From Pseudomonadales bacterium (lineage in GTDB: Bacteria > Pseudomonadota > Gammaproteobacteria > Pseudomonadales > Ketobacteraceae), in assembly GCA_020062665.1 (NCBI GenBank), contig JAGUVW010000017.1, forward strand, positions 62,001-126,000: 64,000 nucleotides of DNA. Reading direction: 5' to 3'. Under the pieces are notes generated by a model. It did not search any database and was not told where the DNA came from. It worked only from the letters and a program-made list of their open reading frames with translations. The translations under genes were made by a program, and so were the position numbers. Of this stretch, positions 46,108-56,045 are shown piece by piece; within the stretch, counting starts at the first letter, position 1, and the number at the start of each line of letters is the position of its first letter.

Positions 46108-47448
46108 TCAGGATGCTCGGGCCCACCGATCCAGCATCAGGAGCTCCTGCTCATTCAACATGCCTGCCACCTGTTTCAGGCGCAGGGCATTCAGCAGATA
46201 GTCAAAGCGCGCGTTGATGTAATCGCGCTGAGCCTGGAACAGGTTGCGCTGTACGGTCAGCACGTCAACGATGGTACGGGTACCGGCTTCGTACCCGGCT
46301 TCGGTGGCATCCAGTGCAACCTTGGCCGAAGTCTGGCTCTGTTTGCGCGCAGTGACCTGGGCCACATTGGCTACCACCAGCTGATAGTAGTTGGTGGCAT
46401 CCTGAATCACCTGGCGCCGGGCGTAGTGTTCAGTGTCCTTCGCCGCCATCGACTGATACATGCTCTGGCGCCGGCTGGCGCTCACGCCGCCACCGCTGTA
46501 GACGGGAATGTTCAACTGCAGTGAAACCACCGTTTGGGTCGTGTCGGGTGTCTCGATGCCAGGCGTCATGAAATTCGCTGGCGCATCGGACATCTGTTTG
46601 CCATAGGAACCGACCAGGTCAAGAGTGGGAGCATGGCCAGAGCGCTTGATTTGGTAGTTTTCCTCTGCTGCCTGGGCTGCAAAGATGGCGGACTGCAAGG
46701 TGGAATTGCTCGCCAGTGAACGCTCGATCCACTGGTTCAGATCCAGCGGCTCCGGCGGCACGACAGGCATTTCTTCCTGGAATCCCACGACATCATCAAT
46801 ACGGGCACCGGTGATCGTTTCCAGAAAACGCAGCGCAACGAAGAGATCGCTTTCGGCAGAAATGCGCGCCGAGACCGCGGAATCGAAAGCCGCCTGCGCT
46901 TCGTGCACGTCAGTAATGGCTACCAGCCCCACGTCGAAACGTTGCTTGCTTTGCTCAAGCTGGCGGCCGATGGCTTCTTCTTCCGCCTTGCGGAAACTGA
47001 GATCGGCACGGGCACGCAATACATCCAGATAACGGGTTACGATTCGCAGGTAGAAGTCTTCGGTGTAGCGCGCAAATTCTGCCGTGTACTGACTATCCAG
47101 AGCCTTGCCCTGTTGATAAGTGTGCCAGTTTTCGAGCCGGAACAGTGGCTGAACCACGTTGGCGGAATAGGCTGTCGTCTGGTAGTCGAAGGTGTCAACA
47201 CCGTCTACATCAAGATTTTCCTCATTGTAGTTTCCCTTCAGGTTGACTTGAGGCAGCAGGCCGGCGCGCGTCTGTTCCAATACTTGCTGGCTGGCCTGAT
47301 ATTCGTTTTTGACAGCAGCCCATTGGGGATCATTTTGCTGGGCCAATTCGTAGGTGCGCTTGAGTGTTACAGTTTCGGCGAAACTGGCGGAAACCGTCAG
47401 TGTCGTGATAGCCGCCAGCAGTGTCATACCGAGTCGACGTGTTTTCAT
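46108..47448 (-). CDS. TolC-family outer-membrane channel protein
   Basis: 446 residues with a signal peptide (about 1-24) and the duplicated alpha-helical barrel pattern of TolC (LKRTYELAQQNDPQWAAVKNEYQASQQ; second repeat near NQWIERSLASNSTLQSAIFAAQAAEEN). It forms the outer-membrane exit duct for efflux pumps or type I secretion; no inner-membrane partner is adjacent, which is common for the housekeeping TolC. Confidence 0.92.
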   Translation of the reverse strand: MKTRRLGMTLLAAITTLTVSASFAETVTLKRTYELAQQNDPQWAAVKNEYQASQQVLEQTRAGLLPQVNLKGNYNEENLDVDGVDTFDYQTTAYSANVVQPLFRLENWHTYQQGKALDSQYTAEFARYTEDFYLRIVTRYLDVLRARADLSFRKAEEEAIGRQLEQSKQRFDVGLVAITDVHEAQAAFDSAVSARISAESDLFVALRFLETITGARIDDVVGFQEEMPVVPPEPLDLNQWIERSLASNSTLQSAIFAAQAAEENYQIKRSGHAPTLDLVGSYGKQMSDAPANFMTPGIETPDTTQTVVSLQLNIPVYSGGGVSASRRQSMYQSMAAKDTEHYARRQVIQDATNYYQLVVANVAQVTARKQSQTSAKVALDATEAGYEAGTRTIVDVLTVQRNLFQAQRDYINARFDYLLNALRLKQVAGMLNEQELLMLDRWARAS

Positions 47449-47536
47449 GGGAACCCTCTTTGTTCAAACCGATTGGGCTGTCAGTGCGTCGAGTGTATCA
47501 TTTGGCACAGGTTTCGCCAGTCGTGAGGTCAATCAA

Positions 47537-47854
47537 ATGCATGATCGCGCCCTGATGTTGTCGTTGTTGCAGCAGATGGAATCCGTTATGCGTGCGAATG
47601 CAGTGTGGGAGGTAGTGAGCCCGCCGCCAGAAGCGTTTGAAAGTCCGTTACCATTCTGTGTGGACACCATGACGTTTTCGCAATGGATGCAGTGGATTTT
47701 CATCGCCCGCTTTCGCGCCCTGCTTGATGGCGGGCATCCGCTGCCGCACAACTGCAATATTGCCGCCATGGCCGAGGAGGCATTCAAGGGGATGGAGCCC
47801 GACCTGCAGGAGTTGATCAATCTGCTGCGTCAGTTCGACCAGCTGTTCGAGTGA
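47537..47854 (+). CDS. YqcC-family protein
   Basis: 105 residues: LLQQMESVMRANAVWE, PFCVDTMTFSQWMQWIFIARFRALLD and MEPDLQELINLLRQFDQLFE match the YqcC helical-bundle family. Function is unknown; in E. coli it neighbours the tRNA pseudouridine synthase truC. The ATG at 47537 has GAGG 8 nt upstream. Divergent from the tolC-like gene. Confidence 0.85.
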   Translation: MHDRALMLSLLQQMESVMRANAVWEVVSPPPEAFESPLPFCVDTMTFSQWMQWIFIARFRALLDGGHPLPHNCNIAAMAEEAFKGMEPDLQELINLLRQFDQLFE

Positions 47855-47872
47855 TCGTTCCGGGCGGGTAAT

Positions 47873-50326
47873 TTACTTGGCGACGCTGGATCTGTCGCGC
47901 CGACGGCAGTTGGTGAGCAACTGTTTAATGGCGTCGAGGCGGATGGGTTTGGTGAGATACTCATCCATGCCGGCTTCCATGCACAGATCCCGTGATTCCC
48001 CCACCGCATGGGCGGTTACGGCGATGATGTTGATGTGATCGAGCCCTTTGGAAAATTCGAAGGCACGGATCTGACGGGTGGCTTCGTACCCATCCATTTC
48101 CGGCATCTCGCAGTCCATCAGCACTGCGTCGTACTGTGCGTGCCTTTCCTTGTAGAGTTTGACGGCCTCCAGACCGTTGACAGCGAAATCCATGGTGGTG
48201 CCCAGCTTGGTCAGCAGGCCCTTGATCACCACGCGGTTGACGTCGTTGTCTTCTGCCACCAGCACATGCAACGAAATGTCGGGCAGATCGCCGTCGGCTT
48301 TCTGCGCCAGCTTTTCCGGCAAGGTGTCGCTGAAGCGTCCCACTTCAAAGCGGCAGGTAAACCAGAATGTCGAACCCTTGTTGGGTTCACTTTCCACGCC
48401 GATATCACCGTGCATCATCATCACCAGTTCCCGGCAGATCGACAGGCCCAGGCCGGTGCCACCGTACTGGCGCGTGGTGGAGCTGTCCGCTTGCGTGAAC
48501 GGCGTGAACAAATACTGCAGGACTTCGCGCGGAATGCCGATGCCGGTGTCTCTGACCTGAAACGCCACGTAGGCACGGCCATCCTCCACGCGCTCGAGAT
48601 TGGCGAGAATGCCGATGCTGCCGTGCTTGGTGAATTTCACTGCATTGCTCATCAGATTGAGTAGCACCTGGCGCAGGCGGGTCGGATCACCCACCAGCAC
48701 GGATGGAATATCCTTGGAAATCCGCGTGTAGAAACTCAGATTGCTGGACAGTTCCTTGCCCTGAAACACCGCCATGCATTCTTCCACCAGGCTGTGCGGG
48801 TTGAATGGAATCCGTTCCAGTTCCATGCGGCGGGCTTCGATTTTCGACAGGTCGAGAATATCGTTGATCAGATGCAGCAAGGCGTTGCCGGAGTTGGCGA
48901 TGGTTTCCACGTAACGGCGTTGTTCCTTGTTGAGCGGAGATTCCTTCAGCAGTTCCGCAATGCCGATGACGCCGTTCATGGGCGTGCGGATTTCGTGGCT
49001 CATCTTTGCCAGAAACTCACTCTTGGCGGCGCTGGCAGCTTGTGCTTTGTAGGCCTCGCGCATTTTTTCCAGTAGCTGGGATTGTGCTTTGAATTTTTCC
49101 TTGCGTTCTTCGTTGTAGAAATTGCCGAACGCCATCGACAGCAGTACTACTTCAATGGCGGAGCCGATCTGGCCGGCATATTCCGTGGCGAAGGTCGAGG
49201 GAATCACGCCGGAATAACTCAGCGTCAGCAACACAAAGCCTGTTATCACGGCAGTCCAGGCCAGTGTGTAGATGCGGGCGATGTGCAGTCCTGCGCGCCA
49301 GGACAGAATGCCCGCCACCAGATTCATGATCATCGCCATCAGCAGGCCGTAAATTCCCAGCTGGATCATGATGGAGTAGGGCAACATGAATCCGCCCACC
49401 ATCAGGAACGCGCCGTAGACCGCGCCGGCCATCATGGCATAGTGGTAGCGGGGCATGTGATGGCGGCTTTCCAGAAAGTGCACCGAAAACAGCAGGGCAA
49501 ACGTCACCACGCCGCCGGTGACGAATATCAGGGAAACCTGGTGCCAGTTGGTCCACGCCGGCCAGACATACTGGAAGAAAAATCCCTGCAGCATGGCAAA
49601 ACCGCTGGCCTGAAAAAACAGGTAGACGATATACAGCAGATAGGCGCGATGACGCACTACAAAGTACAGGAACAGGTTGTAGAAAAACATCACCACCATC
49701 ACGCCGATGTAAATGCCCTGGCCCAGCAGCGCCAGCTGATCGTGACGAATGAAGTCGGCCTCGCTCCACAGTGTTACCGGCATTTTCACCGCGCCGGCGG
49801 TTTCCAGGCGAATATAGATGTCCGTTGCCTGATCCTGGGGCAGGGTAATAGGAAAAACAAAATTGCGGTGGTCGATGGGGCGGTGGGTGTGCGGCAAACG
49901 ATCACCCACATGAAATGCTCTGTCGATGCTGCCGTCGCGAATGAGGAAAACATCCAGATAGTCATGCATCGGATAATCGATGCTGAGCAGCCATTCATCC
50001 TTGTCGGGATGGCGGTTGTCAACGCGGGTGCGAAACCAGTAGACAGTATTGCGATAGCCGAAGTTGGGAATGGCGTCTGCAGAGCGGAACCAGGCCCACT
50101 GCCGGACAGGATCGATCAGGTCGACGATGCGGTAGTTGCCGTCGGGATCTTCGAGAATTTCGAGGGAAGGGGACAGTGCGTAGTAACCTTCCTTTGTAGT
50201 GAGATGCACCGCATCTGCAAACAGTGCCGGGGAAAACAGCAGCCACATCAAAGTTGCAAGCGCATACCCGATTCGACGGCGCAGCCAGCGAGCAGTCCCT
50301 GCGATGGCCAAGCATCCCTTCCGCAT
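47873..50326 (-). CDS. 7TMR-DISM hybrid sensor histidine kinase/response regulator
   Basis: 817 residues. Signal peptide region (about 1-38), extracytoplasmic 7TMR-DISMED2 sensor domain (about 40-190, REC of possible carbohydrate ligand), seven membrane helices (about 205-400), HisKA with H in [12 protein letters not shown] (about 460), HATPase (about 570-690) and a C-terminal receiver domain with Asp in [12 protein letters not shown]. The start at 50326 lies 20 bp after the HIT gene; the longer frame overlaps it. It would sense an external signal and phosphorylate itself and an output partner not encoded here. Confidence 0.88.
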   Translation of the reverse strand: MRKGCLAIAGTARWLRRRIGYALATLMWLLFSPALFADAVHLTTKEGYYALSPSLEILEDPDGNYRIVDLIDPVRQWAWFRSADAIPNFGYRNTVYWFRTRVDNRHPDKDEWLLSIDYPMHDYLDVFLIRDGSIDRAFHVGDRLPHTHRPIDHRNFVFPITLPQDQATDIYIRLETAGAVKMPVTLWSEADFIRHDQLALLGQGIYIGVMVVMFFYNLFLYFVVRHRAYLLYIVYLFFQASGFAMLQGFFFQYVWPAWTNWHQVSLIFVTGGVVTFALLFSVHFLESRHHMPRYHYAMMAGAVYGAFLMVGGFMLPYSIMIQLGIYGLLMAMIMNLVAGILSWRAGLHIARIYTLAWTAVITGFVLLTLSYSGVIPSTFATEYAGQIGSAIEVVLLSMAFGNFYNEERKEKFKAQSQLLEKMREAYKAQAASAAKSEFLAKMSHEIRTPMNGVIGIAELLKESPLNKEQRRYVETIANSGNALLHLINDILDLSKIEARRMELERIPFNPHSLVEECMAVFQGKELSSNLSFYTRISKDIPSVLVGDPTRLRQVLLNLMSNAVKFTKHGSIGILANLERVEDGRAYVAFQVRDTGIGIPREVLQYLFTPFTQADSSTTRQYGGTGLGLSICRELVMMMHGDIGVESEPNKGSTFWFTCRFEVGRFSDTLPEKLAQKADGDLPDISLHVLVAEDNDVNRVVIKGLLTKLGTTMDFAVNGLEAVKLYKERHAQYDAVLMDCEMPEMDGYEATRQIRAFEFSKGLDHINIIAVTAHAVGESRDLCMEAGMDEYLTKPIRLDAIKQLLTNCRRRDRSSVAK

Positions 50327-50345
50327 AAATGGCGAGAGCCTTATT

Positions 50346-50768
50346 TCAAATTGGAGTAAATGGCAATTCCGGTTGTTCGAACAATGCGACCCTGCGTGCA
50401 TCCCGTTGCGAGTCGTTGTAGCCGATGGCAGGAGAATGGCCCCACACCGGCCCGGGCCAGGCAACATCGCCCGTGTTGCGCCCCACGACGTGGACATGCA
50501 TCTGGCGCACGATGTTGCCGAGGGCGGCGATATTGATTTTCTCGCAGGCAAAGGCGTTCTGTACGCATTGGCCGAGCCTTACACAATCCAGATGCAGACT
50601 GACCTGCTCCTCCTGTGACAAATCGAACCACTCGCTGACGTTCGCACGTTGCGGCACCACAATGAACCAGGGATAACGGCAATCGTTCATCATCAGTAAC
50701 AGCGCATGCTGATTGCGGCCGATGAGATGAGAGTCCTGGCGAAGACGGCTGTCCAGTGCAAAGACCAT
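50346..50768 (-). CDS. HIT-family hydrolase
   Basis: 140 residues. The histidine-triad motif reads Q-M-H-V-H-V-V-G-R, with Val in place of the third His, as in the subgroup to which this gene seems to belong (ending AWPGPVWG). HIT proteins hydrolyse nucleotide phosphoramidates or diadenosine polyphosphates. It overlaps the prc stop by 1 bp (TGATG) and is followed by the 7TMR kinase. Confidence 0.88.
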   Translation of the reverse strand: MVFALDSRLRQDSHLIGRNQHALLLMMNDCRYPWFIVVPQRANVSEWFDLSQEEQVSLHLDCVRLGQCVQNAFACEKINIAALGNIVRQMHVHVVGRNTGDVAWPGPVWGHSPAIGYNDSQRDARRVALFEQPELPFTPI

Positions 50769-52882
50769 CAGTGCGAGGCCACTTGCTGGGTGGTCACGGT
50801 ATTAAGGCCCATATAGTCGCCCAGAATCTTGCCGGTTTCCTTGAGAATGAAATCAATCTCGAGCTTGTTGCTTGCAGCCGGTTCTGATGCCAGTGATTCC
50901 TCTTCCTCATCCTGTTTCAGGAGTTCGCTCGCACTTTTCAGCAATGGCTGACCCAGCGCGCTGCGGCGTTTGTTCTCCACCGTCAGACGCTGCTGTTCCA
51001 TCATGTGTTTTTCCTTCAGCCGCTGTTCCCAGTTCAGGGAAACGTTGGTCTTGCTGCGGATTGCTTCGATGTTGGAATACTGCTCGATCACGTACTGGAA
51101 TTCCGGATCCTTGGCGGCGCGCTGATCGTGGGCGGCCTGCAGAAAGCCCAACGCGCTGCTGACATCGTCCTGCTTGCGATAGCGGGCAGGGCGGATGTTG
51201 TCGGAAGGCAAGGCGTGGGGCAGCGAGCTTTCGCCAATCTGCGTGGGGTTGATCAGGCTCGGATATTCGATGTCGGGAATGATGCCCTTGTGCTGGTTGC
51301 TCTCGCCCGAGACGCGATAGAACTTCGCCATGGTGATCTTGAGCTGGCCGCGATCCAGTTCCTGCAGGGACTGCACGGTGCCTTTGCCAAAAGTGCGCTC
51401 ACCCACCACCAGGCCGCGCTGGTAATCCTGAATCGCACCCGCAAAGATTTCCGACGCAGACGCACTCAACCGGTTCACCACCACCGCAATCGGGCCGTCG
51501 TACAGCACACGGGGGTCCTGATCCGTCATCACTTCAACGCTGCCATTGGAACCACGGATCTGCACGGTGGGGCCGCTTTCGATGAAAAGGCCCACCAGGC
51601 TGTTCACTTCCTGCAGGGAACCGCCGCCGTTGTTGCGCAGGTCAATCACCAGGCCATCGATTTTTTCCTTCTGTAGCTGCAGGATGAGTTTTGCCACGTC
51701 GTAGGTGGTGGAACGGCAGTTGTCTTCGCCGGTTTTCAGGCAGCGGAAATCCGCGTAGAAGGTCGGAATGCTGATCACACCCAGTTTGCGGGTTTTGCCT
51801 TCGATTTCCAGCTCCATAGTCTCGGACTGGGCGGCGCGGTCTTCCAGTTTCACTGTGTCGCGGGTGATGCTCACCAGACGGGTTTCATGATCGCTCTTCG
51901 CATCCGCCGGAATCACTTCCAGGTGCACTGTGGTGCCCTTCTTGCCGCGAATGCGTTCAACCACTTCGTCCAGACGCCAGCCCACCACATCCACGATTTC
52001 ATTTTTGGACTGGCCGACGCCCACGATGCGATCGGCTGCCTTCAGCGTTTTACCCAGATCCGCCGGTCCACCCGGCACCAGGCTCACGACCTTGGTGTAT
52101 TCATCCTCGCTCTGCAGCACGGCGCCAATGCCTTCCAGCTGCAGGCTCATGTTGATGTTGAAATTCTCGGACACTTTGGGGGAAAAATACTGAGTGTGCG
52201 GATCGAACGTCTGGGTAAGCGCGTTGATGTAAATCTGGAACGCGTCTTCGTTGTTGGTCTGCTGCACGCGGTTCAGGTTGTTGCGATAGCGCCGTTCCAG
52301 CGTCTTGATGATCTCGTCATCCGGCTTTTCACTCAGCCGCATGTTGATGATGATGTGCTTCAGACGCTTGCGCCAGAGATCGTTCATCTCGGCCTGGCTG
52401 GCGGGCCAGTCCATCTTGTCGGGATCGGTTTCTAGAAATTCCTGCTGGTTGAAGTCGAAGCTCTTCATTCCGCCTTTCAAAAGCACCAGCGCGTATTCAA
52501 GCCGTTCGGTGATGCGCATCTGATAACGGTTGAAGATGTCGAAGCCGGGCTGCAGATTGCCTTTCTTCAGGGTTTCATCCAGCTGCGTGCGGTAACGGCT
52601 GAATTCCTCGATGTCCGATTTGAGGAAATAATTCTTGCCGGCGTCCAGATCTTTTATGTAGCGGTCGAACACTTCGATGGAAAGCGCGTCGTCGAAATTG
52701 AACTTGCGGTAGTGCAGCTGTTCGAGTCGTTCCACTACCAGCTCGGATGTGACGGCCTGCTGACGGGTGGGTTTGAGGATGTCGGCCGTGACCGCTGCAA
52801 AACTGGCGTCCACCAGCAGGAAGGGGAGCACCAGGGCCAGGATCGGGCTTTTGAGGCCCAGCTGTTTCATCGTCGCAATCAT
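50768..52882 (-). CDS. prc: Carboxy-terminal processing (tail-specific) protease
   Basis: 704 residues. Signal peptide (about 1-29), PDZ domain (about 255-335) and S41 protease domain with the catalytic Ser in RLSASASEIFAGAIQDY and Lys in GERTFGKGTVQ. It trims or degrades periplasmic and lipoprotein substrates by their C-termini, e.g. a penicillin-binding protein and lipoproteins. It starts a run prc-HIT-7TMR kinase on the minus strand. Confidence 0.95.
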   Translation of the reverse strand: MIATMKQLGLKSPILALVLPFLLVDASFAAVTADILKPTRQQAVTSELVVERLEQLHYRKFNFDDALSIEVFDRYIKDLDAGKNYFLKSDIEEFSRYRTQLDETLKKGNLQPGFDIFNRYQMRITERLEYALVLLKGGMKSFDFNQQEFLETDPDKMDWPASQAEMNDLWRKRLKHIIINMRLSEKPDDEIIKTLERRYRNNLNRVQQTNNEDAFQIYINALTQTFDPHTQYFSPKVSENFNINMSLQLEGIGAVLQSEDEYTKVVSLVPGGPADLGKTLKAADRIVGVGQSKNEIVDVVGWRLDEVVERIRGKKGTTVHLEVIPADAKSDHETRLVSITRDTVKLEDRAAQSETMELEIEGKTRKLGVISIPTFYADFRCLKTGEDNCRSTTYDVAKLILQLQKEKIDGLVIDLRNNGGGSLQEVNSLVGLFIESGPTVQIRGSNGSVEVMTDQDPRVLYDGPIAVVVNRLSASASEIFAGAIQDYQRGLVVGERTFGKGTVQSLQELDRGQLKITMAKFYRVSGESNQHKGIIPDIEYPSLINPTQIGESSLPHALPSDNIRPARYRKQDDVSSALGFLQAAHDQRAAKDPEFQYVIEQYSNIEAIRSKTNVSLNWEQRLKEKHMMEQQRLTVENKRRSALGQPLLKSASELLKQDEEEESLASEPAASNKLEIDFILKETGKILGDYMGLNTVTTQQVASH

Positions 52883-53282
52883 GTTGATTCCAAATTTCGA
52901 CCGCCTATGCGGTATCGACTGATGGACATCCGGTTAGTTCATAATCAGGAACCAAGCCGGAATCCACAAATTACCACCGGGCCACAGCGGGGGAAACAAT
53001 GCCTTTGGGTGGCGTATCGCTACAAGTTTAATCCAATGACAGCGCTTTGCTGCCTGAAACCTGTGACCTGGTTTCAATTATCTGAAATATATCAATTTTC
53101 GAGGGTAGCCGCAGATGCTCACAAATATTTACTTGAGTTGGACTTGACAGTCACGCATCATATGGGACAGCGTTCAATATGTGTCTCATCGCGGCAATTT
53201 GACGCCACAAAACAACAATATCAAAACGACAACAAATCTTGGCGTGCGCCACGTACGCTACTTAGACGACAGGGGTTTTTCA
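52883..53282. other. Intergenic region between prc and the FadL-type gene, 400 bp
   Basis: It should carry the promoters of both divergent genes. A perfect TTGACA occurs at 53144 but has no matching -10 at normal spacing. No strong hairpin, operator or small gene is apparent; a frame extending the FadL gene upstream lacks a ribosome site. Confidence 0.4.
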
Positions 53283-54914
53283 ATGGTGTGGAATGTCGCC
53301 CGGCCTGAATCATGGACTGGAAAGAGGGCGTTTAAGGTAGTTCTGGGTTTTGGATTGACCGTTTCCGTTACCGCACACGCCGCTCTGACGGACAACCTGA
53401 CCATTGGCAATCCCATCGCCCTGTCAATGGGAAACGCCGTGACGGCAGATCCACCTGGAGTCGACTCCATTCATTACAATCCCGCCGGCCTGGCGCGCGT
53501 AAAGGGGCGAGAAGGCCTCTTCAAGCTGACCGCAGCCTACTTCAATTTCCGTGCTGAATTTGGTGATTATGTTCCCGAAGCCCAGGCAGAAGTCGACAAG
53601 TGGGGCCTGGGTGAAACTGATCCTGTGACAAACACTGTCAGCGAAACCGACGATGTGGTGCTCAAGGTTCCATTCGTGGAAGGTCGGCAGGAATGGCCGC
53701 TTCCCATGGTGATCGTGCCGACCGGCGGTGCCGCATTTAGTCCTTCAGGCAGGGACTACACACTGGGAACGGCAGCATTTGCGCCCCTTGCGGCTGGTTA
53801 CGTGCGTGAACCCGACGATCCAGGCAGTTTCATGGGCAAAGAGATGGCGCTGACTCGCATCACGTATTTTTCGCCCACCATTGGATTCAAGCTCAACGAA
53901 GAATGGTCGTTTGGTGTGGGGGTTCATTTCTCCTATCAGGGTGTCTCTGCCTACACCGATCTGCGTGTGCAACACCTGATACTCGGGGTGGTTAATACCG
54001 CACTGGATGCACTTGATGATCAGACCGGCTGCCTGGGCGGTGCATTCAGCTTTTGCGGAGCGTCCATCAGCCCCTTCGAGCAATCGGTAACGCTGGAAGT
54101 GGACGTGGAAACACCCGTTTCGGTTACCGCGGTTTTTGGCGGACTTTGGGAGCCGACGCCCTGGTTGACCTGGGGGTTTGTGTATCACACCGAAACCACC
54201 AACCGGATGAAGGGCACTTACGAGATGACCTACTCGGAAGACTGGCAGAATCTTTTCGGCACCATCTACACCGAACTTGGTCCTGTTGCCCGGCTGATTG
54301 GCCTGCCGCAGGGGCTCGCTTCACAGACCGGGGAAGCCAGGATAGATCTCAAAACGCCGGCTCACTTTGCCACCGGGATCAGTGTCAGGGTGTTGCCAGA
54401 CTGGAAGGTGAATGTCGACGCCAAATGGACGGATTGGGAAGTGTGGTCGGGTTTGGATATCGAGTTCGACCAACCGCAGGAGTTCGGAGCCGTCGCCTCG
54501 ATTCTGGCGCCTCAATACGCCACGGTGGATACGCTGATTATTCCCCGGCATTACGAAAGTGTCTGGAATTTTGCGTTCGGAGTAGAGCACCAGTTCAACG
54601 ACCGTCTGGCGTTGCGTTTCGGCTATGAACCGCGCAAATCTTCCATTCCGTCTCACAAGCAGGATGTGTTGTTGCCCATCGGTGACGCGCAGCTGTTCTC
54701 GTTTGGCGTGGGATTCGCTTGGGCGAAAGATGTCCAGGTTGATTTGGCGGTGGGTTATTACCAAGCCAAAGCCGATATTCCTGCTGGCAGCAGTACCAAC
54801 GCCAACAGCATGGACTGGGTGAACAATATTCTTTACAACCCCTATTCCGGCATGGACATCGAGACCGAGGCCACGGCTTACCTGCTTGAATCCAGCTTCA
54901 CCTGGCAGTTCTGA
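53283..54914 (+). CDS. FadL/TodX-type outer-membrane hydrophobic-substrate transporter
   Basis: 543 residues. The mature protein has the FadL start pattern AADNLTIGNP-like (LTDNLTIGNPIALSMGNAV, about 36-54) and DSIHYNPAGLARVKG, and ends in F (FTWQF), as beta-barrel proteins do. It imports long-chain fatty acids or hydrocarbons across the outer membrane. AGGGG lies 8 nt before the ATG; the first 35 residues look like a signal peptide. It fits the lipid-catabolic content of the window. Confidence 0.88.
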   Translation: MVWNVARPESWTGKRAFKVVLGFGLTVSVTAHAALTDNLTIGNPIALSMGNAVTADPPGVDSIHYNPAGLARVKGREGLFKLTAAYFNFRAEFGDYVPEAQAEVDKWGLGETDPVTNTVSETDDVVLKVPFVEGRQEWPLPMVIVPTGGAAFSPSGRDYTLGTAAFAPLAAGYVREPDDPGSFMGKEMALTRITYFSPTIGFKLNEEWSFGVGVHFSYQGVSAYTDLRVQHLILGVVNTALDALDDQTGCLGGAFSFCGASISPFEQSVTLEVDVETPVSVTAVFGGLWEPTPWLTWGFVYHTETTNRMKGTYEMTYSEDWQNLFGTIYTELGPVARLIGLPQGLASQTGEARIDLKTPAHFATGISVRVLPDWKVNVDAKWTDWEVWSGLDIEFDQPQEFGAVASILAPQYATVDTLIIPRHYESVWNFAFGVEHQFNDRLALRFGYEPRKSSIPSHKQDVLLPIGDAQLFSFGVGFAWAKDVQVDLAVGYYQAKADIPAGSSTNANSMDWVNNILYNPYSGMDIETEATAYLLESSFTWQF

Positions 54915-54948
54915 AGAGCCTGGCTGAAATACGCTAAGCTTGCGCCCC

Positions 54949-55500
54949 ATGAATACGATACGTTTGATTCGACATGGGGAAGCAGCGGCTTCCTGGCAAC
55001 AGAACCCTGACCCCGGCCTGAGCGAGCAGGGCAGGGTTCAGGCGCAGTCGCTGGCGGACAAACTGGCCGCGACCGCTCCTGCAATAATTCTCTCCAGCCC
55101 GCTACGGCGTGCGCAGGAAACAGCAGCCCCGCTGGCCCGCGCTTGCCATCTCTCGGTTACCATCGTCGATGCCTTTCGCGAAATTCCCACGCCGCCGCAC
55201 ATTGCCATCGGAAACCGGCTCAGCTGGCTACAAGCCTGCGCGCACAAGCCCTGGTGTGATGCTGATCCGGTGGTGCTGGCGTGGCGTGACAACCTGACGC
55301 AGGCGATTTTTGCGTTGCAAGGGGATGTGGTCATCTTCACTCATTTCATGGTGATGAATGCTGTACTTGGTCAGCTGCGAGGAGAGGACACCCTGGTCTG
55401 CTACCAACCGGACTACTGTTCGGTGCTGACGCTGGAGAGGTTGGATGGTGCCTGGAAAGTGCAGAGTGTCGGGCGTGAGGCGGTGCGTCCGGTGCTTTAG
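54949..55500 (+). CDS. Histidine-phosphatase-superfamily protein
   Basis: 183 residues with the R-H-G signature (IRLIRHGEAA), arginine in LSSPLRRAQETA and a later catalytic His (FTHFMVMN). This SixA/phosphoglycerate-mutase-like fold removes phosphate from small molecules or proteins. The substrate is not evident. It starts 34 bp after the FadL gene, possibly one transcript. Confidence 0.85.
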   Translation: MNTIRLIRHGEAAASWQQNPDPGLSEQGRVQAQSLADKLAATAPAIILSSPLRRAQETAAPLARACHLSVTIVDAFREIPTPPHIAIGNRLSWLQACAHKPWCDADPVVLAWRDNLTQAIFALQGDVVIFTHFMVMNAVLGQLRGEDTLVCYQPDYCSVLTLERLDGAWKVQSVGREAVRPVL

Positions 55501-55599
55501 GGATAAGGTATACATCATTCGTTAAAGCGTTGACGACACTGAATTTTCTTACAGTCTTTTAGTATGTTTATTCTAAAAAATAGGAATATTCTTCGTATT

Positions 55600-55777
55600 A
55601 ACTTGTAGTGGCAAATATCCAGTGCCAAGGCTTTTGAAACCACCTTTTTTGGTTTCGCCGAATCACAGCCAAATCACAGATAGTGCCGACCACCACAGTT
55701 TGTTTAGTAAGCGTACTTTCTCGCCCGAACCTCATCGGGCATTCCCTTAGCCCGCCTCCCAAGCGGGCATTTTTTTG
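55600..55777 (+). ncRNA. Candidate small RNA ending in a strong terminator
   Basis: The non-coding stretch contains three small stems in order: TGGCA/TGCCA (55609-55627), GAAACCA/TGGTTTC (55636-55656), GCCCGA/TCGGGC (55723-55740), and then the terminator at 55750-55777. No protein-coding frame here has a start signal. A sRNA between the phosphatase and porin genes is a fair reading, but no promoter is clear and only structure supports it; the terminator may simply serve the phosphatase gene. Confidence 0.3.
55750..55777 (+). terminator. Intrinsic terminator
   Basis: GCCCGC (55750-55755) with GCGGGC (55763-55768) and a run of seven T from 55770. It lies 250 bp past the phosphatase stop, which is far for a simple end of that gene. 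Confidence 0.85.
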
Positions 55778-55843
55778 TCTAAAACTTTTGAGCCTAGCAG
55801 CTTTTCCCGGTTGTGCCCCTTCCGTTGCCCGTTTTTTGAGTCG

Positions 55844-55879
55844 AAACGATCAAAAAATATCCTCAGTTGATCGTTTTTT
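55844..55879 (+). terminator. Second intrinsic-terminator-like hairpin
   Basis: AAACGATCAA (55844-55853) with TTGATCGTTT (55867-55876) is a perfect 10-bp stem running into a T run (55874-55879). AT-rich stem, so weaker than the previous one. Together they isolate the porin gene from upstream transcription. Confidence 0.6.
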
Positions 55880-55980
55880 AAAAAAATCAGACGCTTGGCG
55901 TCGGATATTCAACAAAATTTTTTGATGTTGAAATAATTTGACCTAGACTTTAGCCCATAGACAGCAGAGGTCTATCGGTG

Positions 55981-56012
55981 CCATTACCCGCTGCCTGGCT
56001 TTTCGGTAATGG
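55981..56012 (+). other. Hairpin in the porin-gene leader
   Basis: CCATTACC (55981-55988) with GGTAATGG (56005-56012), 8 bp, 33 bp before the ATG. Likely in the 5' UTR of the porin gene and may affect its stability or translation. Confidence 0.45.
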
Positions 56013-56045
56013 TGGGGATTTCCATAGAAGAAAAAGGAAACATCA

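Noticed and set aside
49082-50359. A 425-residue frame opposite the 7TMR kinase
   Set aside because: Shadow frame with His/Gln-rich composition and no family match.
53144-53172. TTGACA as a promoter of the FadL-type gene
   Set aside because: No -10 element at 16-18 bp spacing.
53181-53282. Upstream extension of the FadL-type gene
   Set aside because: No ribosome site; the ATG at 53283 begins a signal-peptide-like sequence.
55683-55925. An 80-residue frame in the non-coding region before the porin
   Set aside because: It runs through a strong terminator and a second hairpin and has no ribosome site.
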